Notes under the pieces: generated by a model
What the model saw: only the letters and a program-made list of their open reading frames with translations
The model's database searches: none
What the model was told of the DNA's origin: nothing
Program-made: the position numbers and the translations under genes
Source: Candidatus Gerdarchaeota archaeon
Lineage (GTDB): Archaea; Asgardarchaeota; Heimdallarchaeia; JABLTI01
Reading direction: 5' to 3'
DNA: 61,062 nucleotides
Assembly: GCA_016840945.1 (NCBI GenBank)
Contig: JAEORJ010000083.1
Location: forward strand, 1 to 61,062
Shown: one piece after another, positions 16,880 through 25,446 of the stretch
Numbering within the stretch: the stretch's first letter is position 1
How the letters are laid out: each line of letters begins with the position of its first letter

Positions 16880-17554
16880 TTATATTTGATATTTTGTCCC
16901 TAAAGCTTGTATTGATAATGGTCTATCTAATTTAACTTGATTTAAATAGTCTTCAGTAGTTTCAGGGTCGAGTTGATTTTCATTTAATATTTTATGTAAC
17001 CCTTCTTCATCGACGTTTAATTTTATTGTTTCCTTTAGTACTATGCTTATTTCATCTTTTGGTACCAGTAAATCTAATTTATTGTTTACTAATCCTAAAC
17101 TTTCAGCTATTTCTTCTATTTTAGATCCACCTACAATAAAGAAAGTAGCATTACATGGCAGAAAGAGGAGGTTCTTTATTCTCCCTAATTTTCTATTCAA
17201 GCGATCAACTACTTCCATGTTTTCTAATTGCGTGTAATGAAAAGTGATTTTAGGCACAGCTTTGTTTTCCAGTTCAGTTTTTAGTTTCTCTTTTGGTATT
17301 AGTAATTTAACTTTGCCATCAACATAGGTTGTTTTCTTTAATGGAATTAATAACTCATTTTCTTTTTTCATACCTATTTTTTCGGCTAGTTGTTCCCAAA
17401 TACTCCCCTTTACAACTAGGTTTAGAGCATCAAATTTTTCATTAAAAATGATATCTTTGATTTTTCCTATTTCACTACCATTTTTATCAACTACTTTTTT
17501 ATTAGCAAGCTTATGAAAGCTAATGTATTTTTTATTTTTTAAATTAACACTCAT
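16880..17554 (-). CDS. double PRC-barrel protein
   Basis: This 224-residue protein has two PRC-barrel modules, at about 9-92 and about 102-190. The first carries the typical KVVDKNGSEIGKIKDIIF (residue in turn G-x-x-I-G-x-I-x-D) and the second EVVDRLNRKLGRIKNLLF. PRC-barrel proteins bind other proteins or RNA; archaeal ones include ribosome-maturation and cell-division factors (CdpB type). It is a close paralogue of the next gene upstream, with the same length and the same C-terminal helix pattern (P-L/I-S-I-x-A-L). The two are 49 bp apart and probably co-transcribed. Confidence 0.75.
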   Translation of the reverse strand: MSVNLKNKKYISFHKLANKKVVDKNGSEIGKIKDIIFNEKFDALNLVVKGSIWEQLAEKIGMKKENELLIPLKKTTYVDGKVKLLIPKEKLKTELENKAVPKITFHYTQLENMEVVDRLNRKLGRIKNLLFLPCNATFFIVGGSKIEEIAESLGLVNNKLDLLVPKDEISIVLKETIKLNVDEEGLHKILNENQLDPETTEDYLNQVKLDRPLSIQALGTKYQI

Positions 17555-17603
17555 TATCTATCACTCCTTAATAATCATCATAATTTAATTGAAAGGTGAT
17601 AGA

Positions 17604-18278
17604 TTAAACACCATATCTACCTGCTAACGCGCGTATTGATATTGGTTTTTCAACCTTTCTTTGATTCAAAAAGTCATTGATTTCTCTTTGATCAATTCGA
17701 TCTTCGTTCATAATTCTTTCAAGCTCTTTGCTATCAAGATTAATTTTTACTTTGTTTTTTAATACTTCAGTAATAACACTTCGTGGTACTAATAAGTCCC
17801 ATTCGTCACCGATTATTCCTAGTGCTTTAGCAACACTTTCCAATCGCGTACCTCTTACAATGAAAACCGTATCTTCACATGGTAGGAAGATTACACTTTT
17901 TATTTTTCCAACATCTTTGTTTTCTTTGTCTATTACATCTTTGTTTTTCATTTCTGAATAAAAGTAAACATTCTTTGGTAATACACCAGCATCATATGAA
18001 CATTTTATATGCTCTTTAGCAATACGTAGCTGTATAGTATCTTCTATATCATTAATGTCTTCTAGTGATACAACAGGGTCATCATCTTTCTTAAACCCTA
18101 ATTTTTCCGAAAGTGTTTGCCATATATTTCCTGCTAGCACAATATAAATCGGATTAAAATCGGTATCGAATATTATGTCTTTCACATATCCGATATCTTT
18201 CCCTTCACTATCAAATACTGTTTTGCTTGTTAAATGCTTATAATTCATGTGGCATTTATTTCCTAGATAGTATGTCAT
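17604..18278 (-). CDS. double PRC-barrel protein, first of the tandem pair
   Basis: This protein has 224 residues and the same two-barrel layout as its neighbour: TVFDSEGKDIGYVKDIIF for the first barrel and DVIDKENKDVGKIKSVIFLP for the second. Equal overall length supports the ATG at 18278, with GAGATGATG upstream; ATG 18248 is the alternative. It is probably the first gene of a two-gene operon. Two similar but diverged copies suggest a heterodimer. Partner and role cannot be told from the sequence. Confidence 0.75.
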   Translation of the reverse strand: MTYYLGNKCHMNYKHLTSKTVFDSEGKDIGYVKDIIFDTDFNPIYIVLAGNIWQTLSEKLGFKKDDDPVVSLEDINDIEDTIQLRIAKEHIKCSYDAGVLPKNVYFYSEMKNKDVIDKENKDVGKIKSVIFLPCEDTVFIVRGTRLESVAKALGIIGDEWDLLVPRSVITEVLKNKVKINLDSKELERIMNEDRIDQREINDFLNQRKVEKPISIRALAGRYGV

Positions 18279-18601
18279 TTTTACATCATCTCTGTAATAA
18301 CAATCTTCAATAGATTATATAAAATTTGGGAGAAATATCTAATCAATTAACCATTCATTTGAGCAAAGATTCTAATGTTTTTCATAGTAATTTTTCTTAG
18401 ATTCTAAGCTTTTTGTTTAAAAAAAAGAAAAATGTTAAGTTTAATATTGATATTCTACAATTGAATATCATAAATCTAAAATGAATGAGTTAATAATAAT
18501 TATTATTTTCACAAAATATTTTAAGAATAAAACAAATCGATATATGCACTTCTCTATGAGTGTACAAAGATTGTAAGATGTTATTGTAGGGGATATAAAT
18601 C
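18279..18601. promoter_or_regulatory. 323-bp divergent intergenic region with two TATA boxes
   Basis: TTTATATAAT on the minus strand (18314-18323) would start the PRC-barrel transcript near 18292. On the plus strand CGATATAT near 18539-18546 could serve the small gene at 18602, which has GGGGAT 10 bases before its ATG. The rest is A+T-rich and I see no further gene or stable hairpin in it. Confidence 0.4.
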
Positions 18602-18802
18602 ATGGAATTAGATCATAATATGGAATTAACTCAAGAAGACTTATTTTATCTTGAAGATTTATTAACAAATATTAAAAAATCCGTTTCTCGCTTAGAACGT
18701 TTTATAGAAATAAAACGCAGTGGATTATTAGAAACCCAAGAACATTTCACTAAAAAATATACTGATGGTGAAAATGAAAAAGAAGACAATTTAGAAAGTT
18801 GA
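18602..18802 (+). CDS. small acidic coiled-coil protein
   Basis: This 66-residue protein has a helical core LTQEDLFYLEDLLTNIKKSV followed by SRLERFIEIKR with heptad-like leucines, then a charged tail. No known domain is seen. It has its own probable promoter and a GGGGAT ribosome-binding site, so I regard it as a real gene. It may be an oligomerising regulator. The function is unknown. Confidence 0.5.
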   Translation: MELDHNMELTQEDLFYLEDLLTNIKKSVSRLERFIEIKRSGLLETQEHFTKKYTDGENEKEDNLES

Positions 18803-18861
18803 CAATATATTTCTTTAAGAATTGGCCTGCATTACGATTGAAAATTCTCTAAAATTGTCTT

Positions 18862-19263
18862 TTATTTTATTCTATGTGAAACCTTATCAACAAATTTCCA
18901 ACCTTCAGGTGTTTTCACTAAATTGTGATAATCCAACCAATTACCCATCTGTATTTTGGCAAAAGCTATAGTTCCTTCAACTTGAATAGTAATTAATTTC
19001 ACTTCCATCTCTTTTAGCTGTTTTGCACGTTCCTTATTTGCAAATTGTACTTCTTCATCTTTCCAATGGTCGTGTAAATTCCTGCTAGTAGTAGTACTCC
19101 CTAAAAATATTCTTCCATCAGGATGGGCTACTGAACGCATTAACTTAAAATCAGCCGTTTTTATACTTTTGAAATAAATCTTAATTACTTCCCTTACTTC
19201 TTCAAATAATTCATTGGTCATAATCATCAATTCCAATTTGCTTAACTCTGTTATTTTATTCAA
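18862..19263 (-). CDS. NTF2-like (lumazine-binding/SnoaL-type) protein
   Basis: This 133-residue cytoplasmic protein shows the cone-shaped NTF2-like pattern: helix VREVIKIYFKSIKTADFKLM, then SVAHPDGRIFL, a middle helix with HWKDEEV, and the strands VEGTIAFAKIQMGNWLDYHNLVK and EGWKFVDKVSH. Members of this lumazine-binding-like group bind small molecules; many have no known enzyme activity. The family start suggests ATG at 19221 as an alternative to 19263. It is divergent from the CO dehydrogenase gene, with 127 bp between starts. Confidence 0.65.
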   Translation of the reverse strand: MNKITELSKLELMIMTNELFEEVREVIKIYFKSIKTADFKLMRSVAHPDGRIFLGSTTTSRNLHDHWKDEEVQFANKERAKQLKEMEVKLITIQVEGTIAFAKIQMGNWLDYHNLVKTPEGWKFVDKVSHRIK

Positions 19264-19390
19264 TCTTCCTTCTAGTCTTAATAAATAACTGATGTACTTT
19301 TATAGTTCAGCTTTAGGTTCTGTGCCAATGCCTTAATATTTGAGTATAGAATAGGAATAACAAAGTAATTACTAAATTGAGGGATGATAT

Positions 19391-21361
19391 ATGCAAAAAG
19401 AACGTGTTTCTTATCATGATTCTGTGAATAAAATTTATGAAGAGCGTCTTAGGAAAGAAAATTTAGAAAAAGTTTCTTCCATTGATTCCCTTCATGAAAT
19501 CATACGCCAACGAGGCCTAACAAATATTTGGGATCGATATAAAGCTCAAGGATTAGGTGGAGATCCCGATAGAAGATGTCAATTTTGTTTAGGTGGTGTT
19601 AGATGTGATCTCTGTTCTAATGGTCCTTGTAGAGCTAATGTAGCAGAAGATAAACGTGGTGTTTGTGGCATTACTGGTGATGGAATGGCGATGCGAATGA
19701 TGCTCCTGAGAAATGTTATGGGAGCTTCAACTTATCAATATCACACTGATCAAACATTAAAAACACTCAAAGCTACAGCAGAAGGAAAGACACCTTTCAA
19801 AATTACTGAAATAGAAAAATTGAAGACTTTTGCTAACCGTTTAGGTCTGGATATATCAGATTCACCAAATGAAATAGCTTTAAGATTGTATGATTTTGCT
19901 CTTGATGATTTTAATAGGCGATACGAAACTCCCAGTAAAATAGTTGAAATTCTAGCTCCTGAAGATCGGAAAGAACTATGGAAAAAACTTGGTATCTTCC
20001 CTGGGGGAATCTATGGTGAAATGATGCTTTCTACTAGTTCTTGCCTTACAAATGTAGATGGTTATTATGTCAGTTTAGCATTAAAAGCTATGCGCCTTAG
20101 CATTGCTATGGCTTATCAAAGTCAAATTGTTAATGAATATATACAAGACATTTTATTTGGTATCCCTAAACCTCATGCAATGCGAGTTGATCTTGGTGTT
20201 CTTGATGCACATTATGTTAACGTTTTGCCAAATGGTCATGAACCCTTTTTAGGATTTGCTATGGTACAGCTTGCACGCAAACCTGAATGGCAAAAGAAGG
20301 CTCAAAAGGTTGGTGCAAAAGGTTTACGTGTTATCGCAAATATTGAAACTGGTCAAGAAATGATTCAACGATGGGAAATGGATGATGCCTTTTATGGATA
20401 TACTGGTAATTGGATTATGCAAGAAGCAATCTTTGCCAGCGGTTGTGTTGATCTTTTTGTTGCTGATATGAATTGTTCGATGCCAATTGACCCATTATAT
20501 GCAGAAGTGTTCAAATTCAAACTTGTTCCTGTAAGTGAAGTTGTTGCTTTTGAAGGAATTGATGAACGGTTGAATTATATCCCAGAAGAAGCTGAAAAGC
20601 AAGCTGAGAAACTCCTAACTATGGCCATCGAAAATTTCCCCGAACGGATACAAACAATAGAACCTATGAAAGATTTAGCTATGAAGGAAGCAATAGTTGG
20701 TTTCTCAACAGAAAGTATTTTAGCAGCTTTAGGAGGTTCTCTAGAACCATTATTGAATGCTGTAAAAGCAGGTACGATACGAGGTATTGTTGGAATGATT
20801 TCTTGTTCTTCACTTAGGGATAAGGGACAAGATATACATACAGTTGAAGTAACAAAAGAGTTGATTAAACGTGACCTTTTGGTTCTATCACTAGGTTGCG
20901 GTAATGCTGCTGTTCAAGTGGCTGGCTTATGTAGTTTAGATGCAAAAGAATTAGCAGGGTCGGGTTTAAAACAAATATGTGAAGCGTTAAAGATCCCTCC
21001 AGTTTTAAGCTATGGAACATGTACTGATACCGGTCGTTTAGCAGATCTTGTAAATGCGGTATCACTTGCACTTGGTGAGGTACCTATATCTGATTTGCCA
21101 GTTGCTGTTGCAGCACCTGAATATATGGAACAAAAAGCAACAATTGATGCCATTTTTGCCCTTGCGTTTGGTCTTTATACATATGTAAATCCAATACCTC
21201 CTGTTACAGGAGCAACAAATTTAGTTCAATTATTAACCAGTGATATTGAGGGTATTACTGGAGGTTTATTAAGTGTTGAACCTGACGCTGTAAAAGCTGT
21301 AGATGGTATCTTAGGTCATATTGAATCTAAAAGAAAGAAATTAGGTATTAATTCAAAATAA
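19391..21361 (+). CDS. cooS: Ni-Fe carbon monoxide dehydrogenase catalytic subunit, variant C-cluster
   Basis: The protein has 656 residues, the usual length for homodimeric CooS, which interconverts CO and CO2 with ferredoxin. C63 and C66 (CQFC) look like the CX2C D-cluster type, and C72, C75, C80 and C92 are the B-cluster. Of the C-cluster ligands, H283 (NGHEP), C362 (ADMNCSMP), C472 (ISCSS), C503 (LGCGN) and C544 (YGTCTD) are present, as is the proton-transfer Lys (K582). The ligand corresponding to Cys295 of the Carboxydothermus enzyme is Glu319: the usual ICCTG reads NIETG. No cooC, acetyl-CoA synthase or hydrogenase genes adjoin. GAGGGATGAT is a strong ribosome-binding site 4 bases before the ATG. 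CO oxidation is uncertain because of the ligand change. Confidence 0.9.
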   Translation: MQKERVSYHDSVNKIYEERLRKENLEKVSSIDSLHEIIRQRGLTNIWDRYKAQGLGGDPDRRCQFCLGGVRCDLCSNGPCRANVAEDKRGVCGITGDGMAMRMMLLRNVMGASTYQYHTDQTLKTLKATAEGKTPFKITEIEKLKTFANRLGLDISDSPNEIALRLYDFALDDFNRRYETPSKIVEILAPEDRKELWKKLGIFPGGIYGEMMLSTSSCLTNVDGYYVSLALKAMRLSIAMAYQSQIVNEYIQDILFGIPKPHAMRVDLGVLDAHYVNVLPNGHEPFLGFAMVQLARKPEWQKKAQKVGAKGLRVIANIETGQEMIQRWEMDDAFYGYTGNWIMQEAIFASGCVDLFVADMNCSMPIDPLYAEVFKFKLVPVSEVVAFEGIDERLNYIPEEAEKQAEKLLTMAIENFPERIQTIEPMKDLAMKEAIVGFSTESILAALGGSLEPLLNAVKAGTIRGIVGMISCSSLRDKGQDIHTVEVTKELIKRDLLVLSLGCGNAAVQVAGLCSLDAKELAGSGLKQICEALKIPPVLSYGTCTDTGRLADLVNAVSLALGEVPISDLPVAVAAPEYMEQKATIDAIFALAFGLYTYVNPIPPVTGATNLVQLLTSDIEGITGGLLSVEPDAVKAVDGILGHIESKRKKLGINSK

Positions 21362-21392
21362 AATATACAATTCGTGATTTGGATTGTATATT
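21362..21392 (+). terminator. terminator of cooS
   Basis: AATATACAAT (21362-21371) and ATTGTATATT (21383-21392) form a perfect 10-bp stem starting one base after the stop codon, followed by T-rich sequence (TTTCATTTTTTATTT). Confidence 0.7.
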
Positions 21393-21505
21393 CTTTCATT
21401 TTTTATTTACAATAAAAGTAGTTCTAACATCAAAATATTAGTAGTAAAAACACCTGAGCATTTTTTTCAGTAGAATTTTGGTTGAAAAAAAGAAAGAATA
21501 GGATT

Positions 21506-21937
21506 TTAATCCTCTTTTTCTAACCCTATTTTCGTTGCTAATTTTACCAATAAGAAAATAACTATTGAAATAATGATAAAAGTGATTAATGTAGCCAAAA
21601 AATTACCAATTAAGAAATTACCCGCTGTCCAATCACTTAATTGTTCTAGCTGATTTAATCCTGGGATGTAAAAGAATATTGGCATTATAATATCACTTAC
21701 CAATGATGCTACAAGCAATCCAACATAAGTTGCCATAATAAAGGCAACAGCTAAACCAAAAACACGATATTTTCTTATGAATTCTAGGAAGTCGAAACCA
21801 AATTTCTTAATGCGCTTAAGTTTCTTTGGTGGTTCTTCTACTTTTTCTGGCTCTTCTTCTTTTGGTTCCATGAGTTCACGGATTTTCTTTAATTCCTCTA
21901 ATATCTCATCATTAACTGAAATTTTCAAATCCTCCAT
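21506..21937 (-). CDS. mscL: large-conductance mechanosensitive channel
   Basis: The protein has 143 residues. After a charged N-terminal extension of about 45 residues (rich in Glu, Pro and Lys), the MscL core appears: FDFLEFIRKYRVFGLAVAFI with the first helix, then LVASLVSDIIMPIFF, which matches the family's SLVxDIIMP signature. A periplasmic-type loop and a second helix (about 105-133) follow. It releases solutes on hypo-osmotic shock. The extension is longer than the bacterial S1 helix and looks like a coiled coil. It lies 57 bp downstream of the nitroreductase on the same strand. Confidence 0.85.
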   Translation of the reverse strand: MEDLKISVNDEILEELKKIRELMEPKEEEPEKVEEPPKKLKRIKKFGFDFLEFIRKYRVFGLAVAFIMATYVGLLVASLVSDIIMPIFFYIPGLNQLEQLSDWTAGNFLIGNFLATLITFIIISIVIFLLVKLATKIGLEKED

Positions 21938-21994
21938 TAGTTTTTAGCTAATAAAAAGGATTTTTTTTTAATTAATTTTATTGATTTATTTTCT

Positions 21995-22894
21995 TCATTC
22001 ATACCATTTAACACGGAGTTCTCTTCTTGGAGGTCCTCTTTGATACTGTATTGTTGGTTCACCAACAGCAAGAACTCCAAAAACATTGAATCCTCTTGGT
22101 ATTTTGTAATGTTTCCGTAATTTTCTATTGTTCTGCATCCTTCGCTGAACAAATCCTATCCAACAAGTTCCCAATCCTAATGATTGTGCTGTTATCATGC
22201 CATAAGTCAAGGCAATTCCAGCATCGTTTTCAGCTAATCCATTTGCATATGGTCTTGAATACAGAATAATTACGCATGGAGCATTAAAGAATACAATATC
22301 TTCTCCTTGTTCCATTCGTGTTATTCCTCTATCTAATTGAATTTTTGATTTTGGATTTAGTGCTCTCCTTCTAGCTCCAGGATTTAAGAAAGGAGCTACT
22401 AAATAACGTAAAGGTAGCACTTTTCTAGCTGTTTTGAAGAATTTAGCTGTTTTCTTTGATAGGTAATTAATCTCATCTTTGTTAGTTAGTACGATATACC
22501 GCCAATTTTGTCTGTTGCTAGCTGAAGGTGCATAACGCATTGCTTCTAATAATTTCTCTATTTTTTCCTTAGGTATCTCTTCTTGCTTGAAATTTCTAAT
22601 TGATCTTCTCATTCGTAATAATTTTTGTATAGTTTCATAAGAAGCAATTTCTTGTAATTTCTTTGTCCCTTCAAAATTAAATGGTGGGTCTGCTTCTTTA
22701 TAATCTATGGCTTCTGGTGGACATATTGCTATACAATGACCACATTGTACACAAAGATCGTTTGGATCTGAAAAAGTATATTTTATTTTGCTATCCTTAT
22801 TTTCTTCTTTTTCGCTAAACAAAAGACTAGGGCAAACTTTCACACATTTTCCACAATTTATACACTTTTCTTCATCAATTCCAATAAGCTTCAT
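21995..22894 (-). CDS. ferredoxin-nitroreductase fusion
   Basis: This 299-residue cytoplasmic flavoprotein has an N-terminal two-cluster ferredoxin domain, CINCGKCVKVCP at about residues 11-22 and CVQCGHCIAICP at about 48-59. A nitroreductase domain follows from about 85: MRRSIRNFKQEEIP is the FMN phosphate-binding start and APSASNRQNWRY the second FMN contact. Toward the end AENDAGIALTYGMITAQSLG is the dimer/FMN helix and GTCWIGF the family's closing motif. It would reduce an unknown substrate with ferredoxin electrons. It is probably co-transcribed with mscL. Confidence 0.85.
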   Translation of the reverse strand: MKLIGIDEEKCINCGKCVKVCPSLLFSEKEENKDSKIKYTFSDPNDLCVQCGHCIAICPPEAIDYKEADPPFNFEGTKKLQEIASYETIQKLLRMRRSIRNFKQEEIPKEKIEKLLEAMRYAPSASNRQNWRYIVLTNKDEINYLSKKTAKFFKTARKVLPLRYLVAPFLNPGARRRALNPKSKIQLDRGITRMEQGEDIVFFNAPCVIILYSRPYANGLAENDAGIALTYGMITAQSLGLGTCWIGFVQRRMQNNRKLRKHYKIPRGFNVFGVLAVGEPTIQYQRGPPRRELRVKWYE

Positions 22895-22959
22895 GTTAAT
22901 CTAAAATGGTTCTAACTTTCTCCTATTTTAACTAATTGCTTAAAAATAGCTTAAATTGG

Positions 22960-23034
22960 TGCATCGACCGGGATTTGAACCCGGGTACCCAGCTTGGAAG
23001 GCTGGAGTCCTAGACCAGACTAGACCATCGATGC
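22960..23034 (-). tRNA. tRNA-Gly(UCC), intronless; CCA encoded
   Basis: On the minus strand the acceptor stem is GCATCGA/TCGATGC, the anticodon stem CCAGC/GCTGG encloses loop CTTCCAA with anticodon TCC, and the T arm is CCGGG-TTCAAAT-CCCGG. The discriminator is A, followed by CCA at 22959-22957. The gene is markedly G+C-richer than its surroundings. No introns. Confidence 0.95.
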
Positions 23035-23200
23035 TTTTTTCACAATTTATTGTTTTCCAACTATTATTTTAAAACCCTTTCGATTATTCGGAGATGATTT
23101 TCATTTAATACAATTCTTTTCTATTCAAAATCAACTGTCAAAATTTCATTCTTTTTTTGTCATTTGGTATCTTTTTTCAAATTAATTAAAACATATTGAT

Positions 23201-23264
23201 TTTATATAAAATTCATCCTCGACAAAACGAGGACAATTTTACTAGATACCTTGTAAGGTTTTTT
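23201..23264 (+). promoter_or_regulatory. promoter and hairpin leader of the GTPase gene
   Basis: TTTATATAAA (23201-23210) is a good TATA box. Near the expected start of transcription TCCTCG (23216-23221) and CGAGGA (23228-23233) form a 6-bp inverted repeat. Further on, ACCTTGTAAGGT (23248-23259) runs into six T. This could attenuate transcription or produce a very short RNA. The rest of 22895-23331, apart from tRNA-Gly, shows nothing else. Confidence 0.4.
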
Positions 23265-23331
23265 CATTACGCTCTTAAATAATGGTTGGGTTAATTTAAT
23301 TGTAAATAGTTAAATCTTAACTTAAATTGCC

Positions 23332-24033
23332 TTGGAGTTAAAAAAATTGACAATTGCCGAGTTGTTAAGAGAGGCCATGCACTCCCGCTTATTAAAAATA
23401 ACAGTATTGGGTACCTCTGGGAGTGGGAAAACCTCTTTCCTACGAACATTATTTGGTAATGACTTCGTAGTTTCAGACGTAAAACGAATGGATTACCTTG
23501 AAAATAAAGCTAATTTAACATATACACCTATTGATGTTGAAGAATCTACAACCACTGTTAGCTTAAATCAAGTTGGTGCTATGGTTATCTTTACAAAGAA
23601 TAATCAATTTGAGTTTTTAGAAATTAATGACGGAGTTGATAGTCTTCTCTCTCGAGATGATATCGATTTCTTTATGACATTTTCAATTTTCGATACAGCC
23701 GGCCAGGAGCGTTTTGAATTTATGGCTGATATTTGCCTTAAAGGTTCTGATGCTATTATCATACTAGCAGATGGATCAAATGTTTCCTCTATCGAATATT
23801 TAAATGTCTATATTGATAAAATCAAGAATGAAGAGATTAGAACGGGCAAAACAATTCCTGTTATCATATTTATGAATAAATCTGATTTAGCTGGTAAAGG
23901 TTTGTTTCTCGGTGCAGACTTTGCAAGAACAGCTGTAAGTAATGAATATGATGTTTTTGAAACTTCAATAAAAGATCCTGAATCTTTCATGCTACCTATA
24001 AGAATTTTAGTTGAAAAAATTAAAGCGTTATAA
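23332..24033 (+). CDS. small GTPase, Ras/Arf-like
   Basis: The protein has 233 residues. The P-loop is GTSGSGKTS (27-35), a Thr-rich switch I is near 70-75, G3 is DTAGQERF (121-128), G4 is NKSD (182-185) and G5-like ETSIKD is near 210. The DTAGQERF box is the form seen in eukaryotic Rab/Ran-type GTPases. About 85 residues separate P-loop and G3, longer than Ras (about 45), so an insertion lies there. No lipidation cysteine is at either end. A TTG at 23332 is the likely start; an ATG at 23377 with GAGAGG close by is the alternative. No partner (roadblock, GAP) is adjacent. Confidence 0.8.
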   Translation: MELKKLTIAELLREAMHSRLLKITVLGTSGSGKTSFLRTLFGNDFVVSDVKRMDYLENKANLTYTPIDVEESTTTVSLNQVGAMVIFTKNNQFEFLEINDGVDSLLSRDDIDFFMTFSIFDTAGQERFEFMADICLKGSDAIIILADGSNVSSIEYLNVYIDKIKNEEIRTGKTIPVIIFMNKSDLAGKGLFLGADFARTAVSNEYDVFETSIKDPESFMLPIRILVEKIKAL

Positions 24034-24093
24034 ATTGCTTTAATTTCAATCTATTTTTCTTTAATTTATTTTTAAGATAATAAAAAAAGATAA

Positions 24094-24115
24094 GCTGCAC
24101 AATTTCTTATGCAGC
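24094..24115. terminator. hairpin between convergent genes
   Basis: GCTGCA (24094-24099) and TGCAGC (24110-24115) form a 6-bp stem between the stops of the GTPase gene and the minus-strand gene. Confidence 0.5.
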
Positions 24116-24137
24116 CCCATTCGATTCTCGATTGTTC

Positions 24138-24584
24138 TTACCAGAAGAATCTTGGCATTAACAATAATGCTTCGAGAGAGTATGGGAGTGTTGTTATATT
24201 ATTGTAAATTAGACTGCTGATTGGTGTGGTTGGATAGCTAAATGCTTGTCTCTTTTGCCTTTCAGTGTCAGATAAAGCGTAAAAAGTATATTTCATATTT
24301 AATAGATTTTTACGTTTAACGATGTCCCCTCTTGTTTGTAAATCTCTTAATGCAGAGAAGAATAGATAATTACTTAATCCTTTAACACGTTTGCCTACCG
24401 CAATTCTAATCTCAGATGATCGCATAAGACGACAACTAACAAATAGAGTGTCAAGTATTAATTCTTGGACTCGTATGGTTTTCTTACTTCGTTTTCTTCC
24501 TCGAGTTCCCTTCTTCTTTTCAACCGAGAGTCTTATCCTTGCTTCTCGATCTTTTATTGAGCTGTTTAACAATTCAGTGATCAA
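24138..24584 (-). CDS. basic protein, possible winged helix, unknown
   Basis: This 148-residue protein is very basic near residues 20-42 (KKKGTRGRKRSKK). From about 43 to 115 it shows a pattern compatible with a winged helix: LILDTLFVSCRLMRSSEIRI then a recognition-like helix LSNYLFFSALRDLQTRGDI and a wing. The C-terminus is hydrophobic. The start is TTG at 24584, because no ATG or GTG lies in the open frame before an upstream stop. It is probably a DNA-binding protein; a TATA box near 24655-24661 on the minus strand would serve it. Confidence 0.45.
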   Translation of the reverse strand: MITELLNSSIKDREARIRLSVEKKKGTRGRKRSKKTIRVQELILDTLFVSCRLMRSSEIRIAVGKRVKGLSNYLFFSALRDLQTRGDIVKRKNLLNMKYTFYALSDTERQKRQAFSYPTTPISSLIYNNITTLPYSLEALLLMPRFFW

Positions 24585-25008
24585 TTTTCTTTCACGGCCT
24601 TCATAATATTCTTTTGAAATATTTACAGTTTGAGCTTTTCTGAGTCATTGCTCTCTTTATAAGTATTTCGCTTTGATAACTCGTGCGCCGCTTCGAAATT
24701 GACGTCCCCTGTATAAAGCTTATACGATGTATTATTTATGTTTTGTGTTGCTTTATTGAAGTTAATTTTACTCGCATCCCTCAAAAAAGTGTCACTATAA
24801 ATATTAAATTTTGATGCTGTTTTTAATATAATTAATATAGCTCTTTAATTACTGAGTTTTTTTGATAGTTGGGTATTATTTTATAAAGTTAACATCAATG
24901 CTTACTTTCTTCAGTTTTTTTGTTAGAAATTAAAGATATACATGAGAATTTAAATTCTAAATAGTTTTAATCATTATACTAACGAGTTGAAATATTGAGC
25001 TGATTTAT
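24585..25008. other. 424-bp gene-free stretch with a palindrome
   Basis: It contains the inverted repeat GTATAA-AGC-TTATAC (24711-24725), next to an unusually G+C-rich stretch (24680-24710), and a minus-strand TATA box near 24655. The remainder up to 25008 is A+T-rich and without a recognisable gene. The palindrome could be an operator for the divergent genes. Confidence 0.35.
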
Positions 25009-25446
25009 TTGGAGCTAAAAACCTTTCTAATAACAGCATTGATCATAGATATATCAACCATTATCTTTCTTTTACCAAGTGAATCTATTTATCTTATCAT
25101 TCCTTCATTTGTTGCTTCAGGTCTTTTAGGTGGTCTCTATACTGGTTATATGAGAAAGCGCCCTCTCATTAATTGTCTTTATGATGGCTTCATTATTGGC
25201 ATTCCAATTAGTATAACTCAAGGAGCTATTGCTATCCCGATTTTGTGGTATTTTCATGGATTGGCAACTGCTGGCGCACCATTGAGATTTATTTTCATAA
25301 TTTTTTCATCAGTGATACTTCTTTCTGGAATTGTAGGCTCTCCTGCAGGTAGTGGTTTTATGGGCATTATTTATAGATACTTGGTTAGGGATCGTGGAGA
25401 GGCTGAATTATATGACTATTATATTGAGGATAAGATAAAAGAATAA
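25009..25446 (+). CDS. four-helix membrane protein (DUF5518-like)
   Basis: This 145-residue protein has four hydrophobic helices at about 5-27, 31-48, 60-85 and 90-118. Gly-rich motifs (ASGLLGGLYTGY, GSPAGSGFMG) resemble small archaeal DUF5518 proteins. The start is TTG at 25009. The function is unknown. The family call is tentative because these helices are short on diagnostic residues. Confidence 0.5.
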   Translation: MELKTFLITALIIDISTIIFLLPSESIYLIIPSFVASGLLGGLYTGYMRKRPLINCLYDGFIIGIPISITQGAIAIPILWYFHGLATAGAPLRFIFIIFSSVILLSGIVGSPAGSGFMGIIYRYLVRDRGEAELYDYYIEDKIKE

